A DNA stretch of 20,158 bases, taken from contig NZ_JBMGQR010000077.1 in assembly GCF_049059935.1 (NCBI RefSeq), positions 1-20,158 on the forward strand, in the 5' to 3' direction. The translations under genes and the position numbers were made by a program. The notes below the pieces were generated by a model that saw only the letters and a program-made list of their open reading frames with translations, did not search any database and had not been told where the DNA came from. This document shows, piece by piece, positions 1 to 7,622 of the stretch. This DNA comes from JAURVT01 sp049059935 (lineage in GTDB: Bacteria > Actinomycetota > Actinomycetes > Propionibacteriales > Nocardioidaceae). Every line of letters starts with the position of its first letter. The stretch's first letter is position 1.

Positions 1-202
1 TCTGGGTGGAGTACGAGAACCCCTGGTTCATCGACATCCCGAACACCGACCCCTGGCGCAGCGGCTCCGACGGGCCCTTGGAGCCGCGGACGGTGCCCGA
101 CCCGTCGAACTCGGAGTGACGGCTCGCGTCGGAGAGCAGTGCGAAGACGGCCTCCGGCGGTGCGGGGACGACCCGCTCGACGCTGACGGTGTCGTGGTCC
201 AT
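1..202 (-). CDS. SRPBCC (START/polyketide-cyclase-like) family protein, N-terminal part
   Basis: Minus-strand frame that runs off the left edge, so only about 67 residues are visible. The protein opens MDHDTVSVERVVPAPPEAVF, followed by a segment with ALLSD and a conserved 'S-x-G-T-V-R' stretch. This is the usual first beta strand and helix of SRPBCC hydrophobic-ligand-binding domains ('I/V-x-R-x-V-x-A-P-x-x-V-F/W'). Ligand and role cannot be told from this part. Two in-frame ATGs are possible, at 202 and 211. I prefer 202 because the hexamer TAGCAT (215-210 on the minus strand) lies 7 bases upstream, fitting a leaderless start; neither ATG has a Shine-Dalgarno sequence. It is divergent from purF, with about 65 bases between the two starts. 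The family call is fairly sure; the function is unknown. Confidence 0.72.
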   Translation of the reverse strand, partial: MDHDTVSVERVVPAPPEAVFALLSDASRHSEFDGSGTVRGSKGPSEPLRQGSVFGMSMNQGFSYSTQ

Positions 203-230
203 GACGTTCATGCTACGAACCCGTCGGGGA

Positions 231-260
231 TTCGGCCCGTCGGTGACCCTGGCCTACACT
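231..260 (+). promoter_or_regulatory. Putative purF promoter (leaderless)
   Basis: TTCGGC (231-236) and TACACT (255-260) are separated by 18 bases and lie just before the purF GTG at 268. The -10 match is good and the -35 weak. No Shine-Dalgarno sequence precedes the GTG, so transcription probably begins at or next to the start codon. Inferred from sequence only. Confidence 0.45.
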
Positions 261-267
261 GGCGGAC

Positions 268-1778
268 GTGCCCCGCGGAGATGGTCGGCTGAACCACGAC
301 ATCGATCCCCAGGACGTCGGACCCCAGGACGCGTGCGGCGTCTTCGGCGTCTGGGCGCCCGGCGAGGAGGTCGCCAAGCTCACCTACTTCGGCCTCTACG
401 CCCTGCAGCACCGGGGCCAGGAGTCGGCGGGCATCGCGGTGAGCAACGGCACCCAGATCCTGGTCTACAAGGACATGGGCCTGGTGAGCCAGGTCTTCGA
501 CGAGCCGACGCTGGAGTCCCTCAAGGGCGAGCTGGCGATCGGCCACGCGCGGTACTCGACCACCGGGTCCAGCGTCTGGTCCAACGCCCAGCCGACGTTC
601 CGGTCGACGGCCACGGGCACCGTGGCCCTCGGCCACAACGGCAACCTCACCAACACCGCCGAGCTGATGCAGGTGCTCGACCAGCGCATCGCCGAGTCGG
701 GCCAGCTCGACCTCGCCGGACGCGGTCGCGACATCGCCACCAGCGACACCGCGGTGATGGCCTCGCTCCTCGCCTCCTACCCCGACCGCTCGGTCGAGGA
801 GGCGGCGCTCGCCGTGCTGCCGCAGCTCCGCGGCGCGTTCTCGCTCGTCTTCATGGACCAGGGCACGCTCTACGCCGCCCGCGACCCGCAGGGCGTCCGT
901 CCGCTGGTGCTCGGTCGCCTCGACCGCGGGTGGGTCGTCGCCAGCGAGACCGCCGCGCTCGACATCGTCGGCGCCTCCTACATCCGCGAGATCGAGCCCG
1001 GCGAGTTCGTCGCCATCGACGCCGACGGCCTGCGCAGCGAGCGCTTCGCGGCCAAGGAGCCCAAGGGCTGCATCTTCGAGTACGTGTACCTGGCGCGCCC
1101 CGACACGCTGATCAACGACAAGCGCGTGCACTCCGTCCGCGCCGACATCGGACGCCGGCTGGCCCGCGAGACGCCCGTCGAGGCCGACCTCGTCATCCCC
1201 GTGCCCGAGTCGGGCACGCCGGCGGCCATCGGCTACGCCGAGGAGTCGGGCATCCCGTTCGGTCACGGGCTGGTCAAGAACAGCTACGTGGGCCGCACCT
1301 TCATCCAGCCGAGCCAGACGATCCGCCAGCTCGGCATCCGCCTCAAGCTCAACCCGCTGCGCGACGTCATCGCCGGCAAGCGCCTGGTGGTCGTCGACGA
1401 CTCGATCGTCCGCGGCAACACCCAGCGCGCGCTCGTGCGGATGCTGCGCGAGGCCGGGGCGGCCGAGGTGCACGTGCGCATCTCCAGCCCGCCGGTCAAG
1501 TGGCCCTGCTTCTACGGCATCGACTTCGCCAGCCGCGCCGAGCTGATCGCCAACGGCATCTCGGTCGACGAGATCTGCCGCTCGATCGGCGCCGACTCGC
1601 TCGCGTACGTCTCGCTCGAGCAGCTGGTCGAGGCCACCGAGCGCCCGGCCGACGACCTGTGCCGCGCCTGCTTCGACGGCATCTACCCGATCGAGCTCCC
1701 GCACGAGGCCGAGATCGGCAAGCACCTGCTCGAGCCGGCCGCGCCCAACTACGCCCCCCTCGCACCGGAGCCCACCTC

Positions 1779-1782
<4 letters not shown>
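268..1782 (+). CDS. purF: Amidophosphoribosyltransferase (glutamine PRPP amidotransferase)
   Basis: Catalyses the first committed step of de novo purine synthesis: PRPP plus glutamine gives 5-phosphoribosylamine. The 504 residues are the normal family length. The N-terminal nucleophile hydrolase domain follows a propeptide of about 22 residues; Cys23 in DACGVFG would become the N-terminal nucleophile after cleavage, and LQHRGQESAG follows. The C-terminal phosphoribosyltransferase domain has the PRPP loop VVVDDSIVRGNT near residues 375-386. Cys268, Cys414, Cys465 and Cys468 match the four [4Fe-4S] ligands of the Bacillus subtilis-type enzyme, so this is the iron-sulfur, propeptide-processed class. 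The GTG start at 268 was chosen because it gives a normal propeptide and has a -10-like hexamer 7 bases upstream. Its stop overlaps the purM start by four bases (ATGA), so the two genes are translationally coupled. Confidence 0.97.
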
Positions 1783-2819
<1,037 letters not shown>

Positions 2820-2845
2820 GGCGGCTCGCAGGCGCGGTGTGACCA

Positions 2846-2865
2846 GCCCGAACACTCGTTCGGGC
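2846..2865. promoter_or_regulatory. Perfect 8-bp-arm palindrome, LexA-box-like or purM terminator
   Basis: Arms GCCCGAAC and GTTCGGGC flank the four bases ACTC. The core GAAC-N4-GTTC is the form of the actinobacterial/Bacillus-type LexA (SOS) operator. The same element could act as a weak hairpin terminator for purM, but no T-tract follows. It lies about 90 bases before the DUF3073 start and just upstream of a possible promoter, TGCGAA (2875-2880), 17 bases, TACCGT (2898-2903). Structure seen directly; function inferred. Confidence 0.5.
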
Positions 2866-2954
2866 GGGTCCGCGTGCGAATCGTTGCCCCGATTGGGTAC
2901 CGTGGGCCCCACGACGTATCTACATGTTCCGAGACTGTGCGAGGGGTTGACCCG

Positions 2955-3131
2955 ATGGGGCGCGGCCGTGCGAAAGCCAAGCAGACCAAGGTTGCTCGCG
3001 ACCTGAAGTACAAACCGATGGAGACGGACTTCGAACGCCTGCAGCGCGAGCTGCACGGCGAGCCGGACTCTCCGCGGGTCGAGGTCGACGACGACGACTC
3101 CGACGACTACCGCGGCTCGGCCGCGGGCTGA
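2955..3131 (+). CDS. DUF3073 family small protein
   Basis: A 58-residue protein opening MGRGRAKAKQTKVARDLKY, with a highly basic N-terminal third and an acidic tail (VEVDDDDSDDY). This matches DUF3073, a small family conserved in Actinobacteria whose function I do not know. There is no membrane segment or signal peptide. The charge-split, low-hydrophobicity composition suggests a largely disordered cytoplasmic protein, perhaps a nucleic-acid binder; that is inference only. The start is supported by GAGGGG about 8 bases upstream of the ATG. An in-frame ATG at 2874 would extend the protein into sequence lacking family similarity, so it was rejected. The position between purM and valine dehydrogenase is the one I recall in Streptomyces. 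Confidence 0.88.
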   Translation: MGRGRAKAKQTKVARDLKYKPMETDFERLQRELHGEPDSPRVEVDDDDSDDYRGSAAG

Positions 3132-3150
3132 CCTGCGGCCTTCTGCCTGA

Positions 3151-3194
3151 ACGGCACCGCCGCCCCCGCCGTTGCGGGGGACGGGCGGTGCCGT
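3151..3194. terminator. Bidirectional terminator between convergent DUF3073 and vdh genes
   Basis: ACGGCACCGCC (3151-3161) pairs perfectly with GGCGGTGCCGT (3184-3194), and an inner stem CCCCCGC/GCGGGGG closes on a CGTT tetraloop. It begins 20 bases after the DUF3073 stop and ends 7 bases from the stop of the minus-strand dehydrogenase gene, so it can serve both. No marked T-tract, as is common in high-GC actinobacteria. Confidence 0.85.
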
Positions 3195-3200
3195 CGTCGG

Positions 3201-4343
3201 TCAGCTCGGCAGCCAGATGCCGCGCAGGCGGCCGACGTCGCGCATCCGCTGCTCGGCCATCCGGTCGGCGGCCACCGACGGGGGCACCTCCTCGGCGGCG
3301 GCCCGGCCCAGCACGTCGAGCGTGGTGTCGTAGATCCTCTCGGCACGCTGCTTGGCGCGCTCGAACGAGAAGCCCTCGAGCTCGTCGGCGACCTGGATCA
3401 CGCCACCGGCGTTGACGCAGTAGTCCGGGGCGTAGACGACGCCTCGTTCGGCGAGCGTCTTCTCCACGCCCGCGTGGGCCAGCTGGTTGTTGGCCGCGCC
3501 GCACACGATCCTCGCCTGCAGCACGTCCACGACCTCGTCGTCGAGGGCGCCTCCGAGGGCGCACGGCGCGTACACGTCGAGGGCGCCGCGGACGAGCGTG
3601 GCGGTGTCGGGCACCGAGGTGACGCCCGGGTGCAGCTCCTGCAGCGAGGCGACGGCGGCGGCGTCGACGTCGGTGACCACCACGGAGGCGCCGTCCTCGA
3701 CCAGGTGCCGGACGAGGTGGCGGCCCACCTTGCCCACGCCGGCCACGCCGACGGTGCGTCCGGCGAGCGAGTCCTCGCCCCAGGTGTGGCGGGCGGCGGC
3801 CCGCAGGCCCTGGAAGACGCCGAACGCGGTGAGCACCGAGGAGTCGCCCGCGCCGCCGTGCGCGGTGGTGCGGCCGGTGACGTGGTCGCACTCACGGGCC
3901 ACGACGTCCATGTCGGCGGAGTAGGTGCCGACGTCGCACGCGGTGTAGTAGCGGCCGCCGAGCGCCTGGACGAACCGACCGTACGCGCGCAGGAGCGCCT
4001 CGGACTTGTCGCGACGGGGGTCGCCGATGATGACGGCCTTGCCGCCGCCGTGGTCCAGGCCGGCGAGCGCGTTCTTGTACGTCATGCCCTGCGCGAGGTT
4101 GAGCACGTCGCGCACGGCGTCCTGCTCGCTGGCGTAGGGGTAGAAACGGGTGCCGCCGAGGGCCGGCCCGAGGGCCGTCGAGTGGATCGCCACGATCGCG
4201 CGCAGGCCGGTCTCGCGGTCGGAGGCGAAGACCACCTGCTCGTGGCCGTGGCCGAAGGGTGAGACGTCGATGCCGACGTCACGGAGGTCGTCGGTGCTGC
4301 CGGCCCGGGGGTGGGGGGCCGTGGGGGTGGTGTCGCCGGTCAC
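3201..4343 (-). CDS. vdh: Valine dehydrogenase (Glu/Leu/Phe/Val dehydrogenase family)
   Basis: NAD-dependent oxidative deamination of branched-chain amino acids, feeding branched-chain 2-oxoacids into catabolism and acyl-CoA precursor supply. The 380 residues fit the short, leucine/valine dehydrogenase branch. The catalytic domain has ALGGTRFYPY, the two active-site lysines Lys90 (MTYKNA) and Lys102 (GGGKAVI) spaced 12 apart as in leucine dehydrogenase, and CDVGTYSADM. The Rossmann motif GVAGVGKVG lies near residues 198-206, and CGAANNQL follows. The GTG at 4343 is preceded by AGAAAGG. Valine dehydrogenase is preferred over leucine or phenylalanine dehydrogenase because of synteny with bldC and DUF3073 as recalled from Streptomyces; substrate preference cannot be read from sequence. 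Divergent from bldC, with a 240-base gap that holds promoters and palindromes but no gene. Confidence 0.85.
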   Translation of the reverse strand: MTGDTTPTAPHPRAGSTDDLRDVGIDVSPFGHGHEQVVFASDRETGLRAIVAIHSTALGPALGGTRFYPYASEQDAVRDVLNLAQGMTYKNALAGLDHGGGKAVIIGDPRRDKSEALLRAYGRFVQALGGRYYTACDVGTYSADMDVVARECDHVTGRTTAHGGAGDSSVLTAFGVFQGLRAAARHTWGEDSLAGRTVGVAGVGKVGRHLVRHLVEDGASVVVTDVDAAAVASLQELHPGVTSVPDTATLVRGALDVYAPCALGGALDDEVVDVLQARIVCGAANNQLAHAGVEKTLAERGVVYAPDYCVNAGGVIQVADELEGFSFERAKQRAERIYDTTLDVLGRAAAEEVPPSVAADRMAEQRMRDVGRLRGIWLPS

Positions 4344-4509
4344 GGTGGTGCCTTTCTGGCGAGGGGACGGTCGGTCGCGGGGGTGGTGCGACCCTGCTCA
4401 CCGTAGCGATCCCGGGGCGTGATCGATGCGTCACCACGGGAGGGACGCGGCCGCCGAGCCTGCGTCCGTGGGGGGCCGCTCGGCGCCGCAGCCGCGCGTG
4501 ACCACCGAG

Positions 4510-4577
4510 TTGACAACGGTCACGTGGTTGTGAAAGTGCACAAAACGCTGCGAATGCGAATCCGCGGCTGGCACTAT
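4510..4577 (+). promoter_or_regulatory. bldC upstream regulatory region
   Basis: CACTAT (4572-4577) ends 6 bases before the bldC ATG and is a fair -10 for a leaderless transcript. TGCGAA (4549-4554) lies exactly 17 bases upstream of it and is immediately repeated at 4555-4560. A perfect TTGACA (4510-4515) is also present but has no good -10 at 16-18 bases, so it may be fortuitous or a second promoter. Two palindromes overlap this stretch: ACAAC/GTTGT around GGTCACGTG (4513-4531) and TTGTG-N6-CACAA (4528-4543). The signals are visible; their use is inferred. Confidence 0.45.
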
Positions 4578-4583
4578 CGAGCC

Positions 4584-4790
4584 ATGACAGCCCGTGCCAA
4601 CGACTCCGAGCGCCTCCTGACTCCCGCTGAGGTCGCGGTCCTCTTCCGCGTCGATCCCAAGACGGTCACCCGTTGGGCGCAGGCGGGCAAGCTCAGCTCG
4701 ATCCGCACGCTCGGTGGCCACCGCCGCTTCCGGGAGTCCGAGGTCAAGTCGCTGCTCTCCGGCGTCGACACCGCCGACGGCACCGCCTGA
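4584..4790 (+). CDS. bldC: BldC-type small MerR-like developmental regulator
   Basis: A 68-residue DNA-binding protein made almost entirely of one MerR-like winged helix-turn-helix: LLTPAEVAVLFRVDPKTVTRW (helix-turn-helix, residues about 11-31), then KLSSIRTLGGHRRF (wing) and a final helix ESEVKSLLSG. There is no effector domain. It closely matches Streptomyces BldC in both length and sequence as I recall it; that protein binds direct repeats cooperatively and delays entry into development. In non-sporulating relatives its role is less clear. The ATG at 4584 gives the exact family N-terminus (MTAR); in-frame codons upstream are rejected. A 12-bp hairpin terminator follows, and the next gene encodes a second MerR-type protein. 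Confidence 0.93.
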   Translation: MTARANDSERLLTPAEVAVLFRVDPKTVTRWAQAGKLSSIRTLGGHRRFRESEVKSLLSGVDTADGTA

Positions 4791-4811
4791 CGCTCGGCGT
4801 CACCACGTCCG

Positions 4812-4838
4812 ACCGCATCGGCCACCGGCCGGTGCGGT
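4812..4838 (+). terminator. Probable terminator after bldC
   Basis: ACCGCATCGGCC (4812-4823) pairs with GGCCGGTGCGGT (4827-4838) through one T-G wobble, giving a 12-bp stem on a 3-base loop, 22 bases after the bldC stop. No T-tract. Confidence 0.65.
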
Positions 4839-4901
4839 CGTCGGCGTCCGGGCGGCCCGCGCGGCGGGCGGGCGGGGCTGTCCGGATCGTCCCGCGGTGC
4901 G

Positions 4902-4943
4902 AACCTGTTCACGGGTGCGCGGCGAGGTGAACAGGTTTACGAT
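4902..4943. promoter_or_regulatory. Inverted-repeat operator and -10 of the cobalamin MerR gene
   Basis: AACCTGTTCAC (4902-4912) and GTGAACAGGTT (4927-4937) form a perfect 11-bp inverted repeat with a 14-base spacer, about 25 bp centre to centre. The right arm abuts TACGAT (4938-4943), a good -10, so a bound protein would block polymerase. No clear -35 is present. The GTG start lies about 50 bases further on, behind a good Shine-Dalgarno. The layout fits autoregulation by the downstream protein, as known for CarH/LitR genes; that is inference. Confidence 0.6.
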
Positions 4944-4994
4944 GGGAGTTGGTTGCCGCACCAGCGGTGGCACCCGACCTGGGAGGCGAGACAC

Positions 4995-6017
4995 GTGGAC
5001 GACGCACTGGCCCAGACGCGCCAGCTCGACCCCGTGACCGACGACGCCACGACGACTGCTCGGACCGACGCGCGACCCGCGCCGGGCGAGACCGATCTGC
5101 TGTGGGGTGTGGGCGCGGTCGCGACGCGTCTGAACCTTCCTCCGGCCACGCTCCGCACGTGGGAGCGGCGCTACGGCGTCGGCCCGTCGGAGCGCACGCA
5201 GGGCGGGCACCGGCGGTACAGCGAGGAGGACATCCTCCGCGCCCAGGTGGTCGCGCACCTCATCTCCCGCGGCGTCCCGGCCCAGGCCGGCGCGCGCGTG
5301 GCCCTGTCGCTCGACCAGACGGGGCTCGTCGCGGCCCTCGCCGACGGCGGCACCGCCACGTCGCCGCGCGGCGTCGACCCTGACATGCAGCCCGAGGTGG
5401 CGATCCAGTCGATCATCGCCGCCGCCCACCAGGGCGGCCCCGACGAGCTGGGTCACCTGTACGCCCGCGTCCTCGGCCAGTGGGGCATCGTCCCGGGCTG
5501 GGACTCGGTCCTGGCCCCGGCACTCTCCCGCATCGGCGACCTGTGGTTCGACGGGCTGATGGGCATCGAGGGCGAGCACCTCGCCACCGAGCGCCTCAGC
5601 GCAGAGCTGCGGGCCTACACCCGCCGCAAGCGTCCGCAGACCAGCCAGATCGACCCCATCGTCATCGCCAGCGCCGACGACGAGATGCACTCGCTCCCGC
5701 TGATCGCGCTCGAGGCGGCGCTCGCGGCCGACGGGCTCACCTGCTACGCACTCGGCTCGCGGGTCCCGGCACGCGCGCTGGCGCACACGCTCGAGCGCAA
5801 GCAGCCTCGCGTCGTCTTCCTCTGGTCGTCCATCGCGCGTCCCCAGGTCGACGAGACCTGGTCGGCGTTCGACCGGCTCGACCACGAGGTGACGGTGCTG
5901 CTGGGCGGCCCGGGGTGGCCCGCCGAGCGTGCCGCGTCGGCCCCCGACACCACGATGCTGCACAGCCTCGGCGGTGCCGTCGACGCCGTCCGCGACGCGT
6001 TCGCCGACCCGTCCTGA
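4995..6017 (+). CDS. MerR-family regulator with cobalamin-binding domain (CarH/LitR-like)
   Basis: A 340-residue transcription factor. Residues about 35-80 form a MerR winged helix (LLWGVGAVATRLNLPPATLR, then WERRYGV and QGGHRRYSEEDI). A helical-bundle B12-binding domain follows, with the signature Trp184-x9-Glu194-His195 (DLWFDGLMGIEGEHLATERL). The C-terminal Rossmann-like B12 domain carries His232 in ExHxxP (DDEMHSLPL), in place of the classical E/DxHxxG lower-ligand motif. CarH/LitR proteins use adenosylcobalamin as a light sensor: dark tetramers repress, light releases them. No carotenoid or photolyase gene is in this window, so the targets are unknown. The GTG at 4995 has GGGAGG 8 bases upstream; a TTG at 4953 is a poorer alternative. 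The residue after Trp184 is Phe where Thermus CarH has, as I recall, the light-state ligand His132. Confidence 0.85.
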   Translation: MDDALAQTRQLDPVTDDATTTARTDARPAPGETDLLWGVGAVATRLNLPPATLRTWERRYGVGPSERTQGGHRRYSEEDILRAQVVAHLISRGVPAQAGARVALSLDQTGLVAALADGGTATSPRGVDPDMQPEVAIQSIIAAAHQGGPDELGHLYARVLGQWGIVPGWDSVLAPALSRIGDLWFDGLMGIEGEHLATERLSAELRAYTRRKRPQTSQIDPIVIASADDEMHSLPLIALEAALAADGLTCYALGSRVPARALAHTLERKQPRVVFLWSSIARPQVDETWSAFDRLDHEVTVLLGGPGWPAERAASAPDTTMLHSLGGAVDAVRDAFADPS

Positions 6018-6030
6018 TCCTGCGCACCTG

Positions 6031-6057
6031 ACGCCGCCCGGCCAGGCCGGGCGGCGT
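6031..6057 (+). terminator. Terminator after the cobalamin MerR gene
   Basis: ACGCCGCCCGGCC (6031-6043) and GGCCGGGCGGCGT (6045-6057) are perfect 13-base arms around a single A; the innermost pairs would open to form the loop. It starts 13 bases after the stop codon and is followed by CGTGCTGT. Confidence 0.85.
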
Positions 6058-6087
6058 CGTGCTGTCCGCACCCGCGCGGACGTCGTG

Positions 6088-6100
6088 TGAGGTAGCCTCA
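6088..6100. promoter_or_regulatory. DtxR/MntR-like operator overlapping the mntH -10
   Basis: TGAGGTAGCCTCA is a 13-base palindrome (TGAGG-TAG-CCTCA). It resembles the AGGTTAGCCT core of DtxR/IdeR/MntR-family boxes. It contains TAGCCT (6093-6098), a usable -10, which would place the transcript start near 6105. A metal-bound repressor here would shut mntH when manganese or iron is plentiful. The assignment rests on resemblance and on the gene downstream. Confidence 0.5.
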
Positions 6101-6101
6101 A

Positions 6102-6129
6102 CTCGAGTGTTGGCCGTGCCTCACTCGAG
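6102..6129. repeat. Inverted repeat in the mntH leader
   Basis: CTCGAGTG (6102-6109) and CACTCGAG (6122-6129) are perfect 8-base inverted arms, 12 bases apart. The right arm runs into the ribosome binding site GAGAGGGG (6127-6134), so an RNA hairpin could mask it in part. It could equally be a second protein operator. Confidence 0.55.
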
Positions 6130-6141
6130 AGGGGCGGGCGG

Positions 6142-7392
6142 ATGGATCTCGGGACGGCGAGGGAGCCGGCGGCACCGGCGGTGCCCCGCCGTGGCGTCGC
6201 CCTGCTCGGGCCCGCGTTCGTCGCCGCGATCGCCTACGTCGACCCGGGCAACGTCGCGGCCAACCTGACGGCGGGTGCGAAGTACGGCTACCTGCTCCTG
6301 TGGGTGCTCGTCGCCGCCAACGCCACGGCGGTGCTGGTGCAGTACCTGTCGGCCAAGCTGGGCATCGTCACCGGCCGCTCCCTGCCCGAGCTGCTCGGCT
6401 CCAGGCTCGGCACGGGCTCCCGCCGCGCCTACTGGGTGCAGGCCGAGCTGGTGGCGATGGCCACCGACCTCGCCGAGGTGCTCGGTGGCGCCATCGCGCT
6501 CTACCTGCTGTTCGAGGTGCCGCTCCTGCTCGGTGGCCTGATCGTCGGCCTGGTCTCGATGGCCATGCTCGCGGTGCAGACCCGACGCGGCCAGCGTCCG
6601 TTCGAGGGCGTCATCGTCGCGCTGCTCGTGGTGATCGCGGTGGGGTTCCTCGCGGGCCTGTTCGTCAGCCCGGTCGACCCGGTCCAGGCGCTCGCGGGCG
6701 TCGTGCCGCGGTTCGACGGCACCGAGACGGTGCTGCTCGCGGCCAGCATGCTCGGCGCGACGGTGATGCCGCACGCGATCTACCTGCACTCGGCGCTCGC
6801 GCGCGACCGCCACGGGGTGCAGACCGAGGACGGCGTGGTCCGCCGCCTGCTGCGTGCCACCCGCTGGGACGTCGCCGGCGCGCTGCTCGTGGCCGGCGCG
6901 GTCAACATCGCGATGCTGCTGCTGGCGGCCTCGAGCCTGCGCGGCGTCCCGGGCACCGACACGATCGAGGGGGCGCACGCGGCCATCGTCGCGGCCCTCG
7001 GCTCGGGCATCGGCATCGTCTTCGCGATCGGCCTCCTCGCGTCGGGTCTCGCCTCGACGTCGGTCGGCTGCTACGCCGGTGCCGCGATCATGGGCGGGCT
7101 GCTGGCCGTCCGCATCCCGCTGCTGGTGCGTCGCGCGGTGACGCTGGTCCCGGCCCTGGTCGTGCTCGGCATCGGCGCCGAGCCCACGTCCGCGCTCGTG
7201 CTGAGCCAGGTGGTGCTGAGCCTCGGCATCCCGTTCGCGCTCGTGCCGCTCGTGCGCCTGACGAGCGACGTCGCCGTGATGGGCCGGTTCGCCAACCCCG
7301 GTGCGGTGAAGGTCGTCGCCTGGGCCGTCGTGGCACTGATCGTCAGCCTGAACGTGGCCCTGATCGTCCTGACGGTGTCCGGCGCCGCCTGA
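6142..7392 (+). CDS. mntH: Nramp-family Mn2+ (divalent metal) transporter
   Basis: Proton-coupled import of Mn2+ (and other divalent metals) across the cytoplasmic membrane. The 416 residues are normal for a bacterial Nramp of about 11 transmembrane helices. Metal-site motifs are intact: Asp34-Pro-Gly-Asn37 in helix 1 (AYVDPGNVAANL) and Met209-Pro-His211 in helix 6 (TVMPHAIYLHSAL), where the metal-binding methionine supports manganese selectivity. Hydrophobic segments run evenly to the C-terminus. The ATG at 6142 is preceded by GAGAGGGG 7 bases upstream. The upstream palindrome suggests metal-dependent repression. A small orphan gene begins 38 bases downstream. The family is certain; manganese as the main substrate is inferred from the motif and family. 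Confidence 0.93.
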   Translation: MDLGTAREPAAPAVPRRGVALLGPAFVAAIAYVDPGNVAANLTAGAKYGYLLLWVLVAANATAVLVQYLSAKLGIVTGRSLPELLGSRLGTGSRRAYWVQAELVAMATDLAEVLGGAIALYLLFEVPLLLGGLIVGLVSMAMLAVQTRRGQRPFEGVIVALLVVIAVGFLAGLFVSPVDPVQALAGVVPRFDGTETVLLAASMLGATVMPHAIYLHSALARDRHGVQTEDGVVRRLLRATRWDVAGALLVAGAVNIAMLLLAASSLRGVPGTDTIEGAHAAIVAALGSGIGIVFAIGLLASGLASTSVGCYAGAAIMGGLLAVRIPLLVRRAVTLVPALVVLGIGAEPTSALVLSQVVLSLGIPFALVPLVRLTSDVAVMGRFANPGAVKVVAWAVVALIVSLNVALIVLTVSGAA

Positions 7393-7430
7393 GTGTGGCA
7401 CGGTGGGAGCTCCACCGACCGGAGGCGGCC

Positions 7431-7613
7431 ATGAGCCAGTACCACCAGGACCCCGCACCGAGGTCGCGTGCGGGTCGGGTCCTCCACGGGATCGGCGGCG
7501 CGCTGCGCACCTTCGTCCTTGCCGCCGCGTCCGTGGTCGACCAGCGAGCCCACGGGAACTCGATCCCGCCGGAGACGAGGCGGGCGCAGCGTCCGCAGGA
7601 CTACCGCCCCTGA
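7431..7613 (+). CDS. Small hypothetical protein, 60 residues
   Basis: Opens MSQYHQDPAPRSRAGRVLHG and has one moderately hydrophobic stretch (residues about 19-37, with ALRTFVLAAASVV) between charged ends. It is too short and too basic for a confident membrane assignment; an amphipathic, membrane-associated helix is possible. I recognise no family. The ATG is well supported by GGAGG five bases upstream. The stop lies in a short palindrome (CCCCTGAGGGG), 9 bases before the opposing tRNA gene. The good ribosome binding site and the tight fit between mntH and the tRNA favour a real gene, but conservation is untested. Confidence 0.6.
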   Translation: MSQYHQDPAPRSRAGRVLHGIGGALRTFVLAAASVVDQRAHGNSIPPETRRAQRPQDYRP

Positions 7614-7622
7614 GGGGAGAGG

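Noticed and set aside
208..1725. 505-codon minus-strand frame antisense to purF
   Set aside because: Antisense artefact of high-GC codon bias; low-complexity A/G/R/D composition and no recognisable domain.
4510..4515. Consensus TTGACA as the main -35 of bldC
   Set aside because: No acceptable -10 at 16-18 bases downstream. The CACTAT next to the start is better placed, so TTGACA was only noted.
4528..4543. TTGTG-N6-CACAA as a CRP site
   Set aside because: The CRP half-sites TGTGA/TCACA would need 8 bases between TGTG and CACA; here there are 6. Kept only as an unassigned palindrome.
4953..4994. TTG at 4953 as start of the cobalamin regulator
   Set aside because: The GTG at 4995 has a much better Shine-Dalgarno (GGGAGG, 8 bases). 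The extra 14 residues carry no family similarity.
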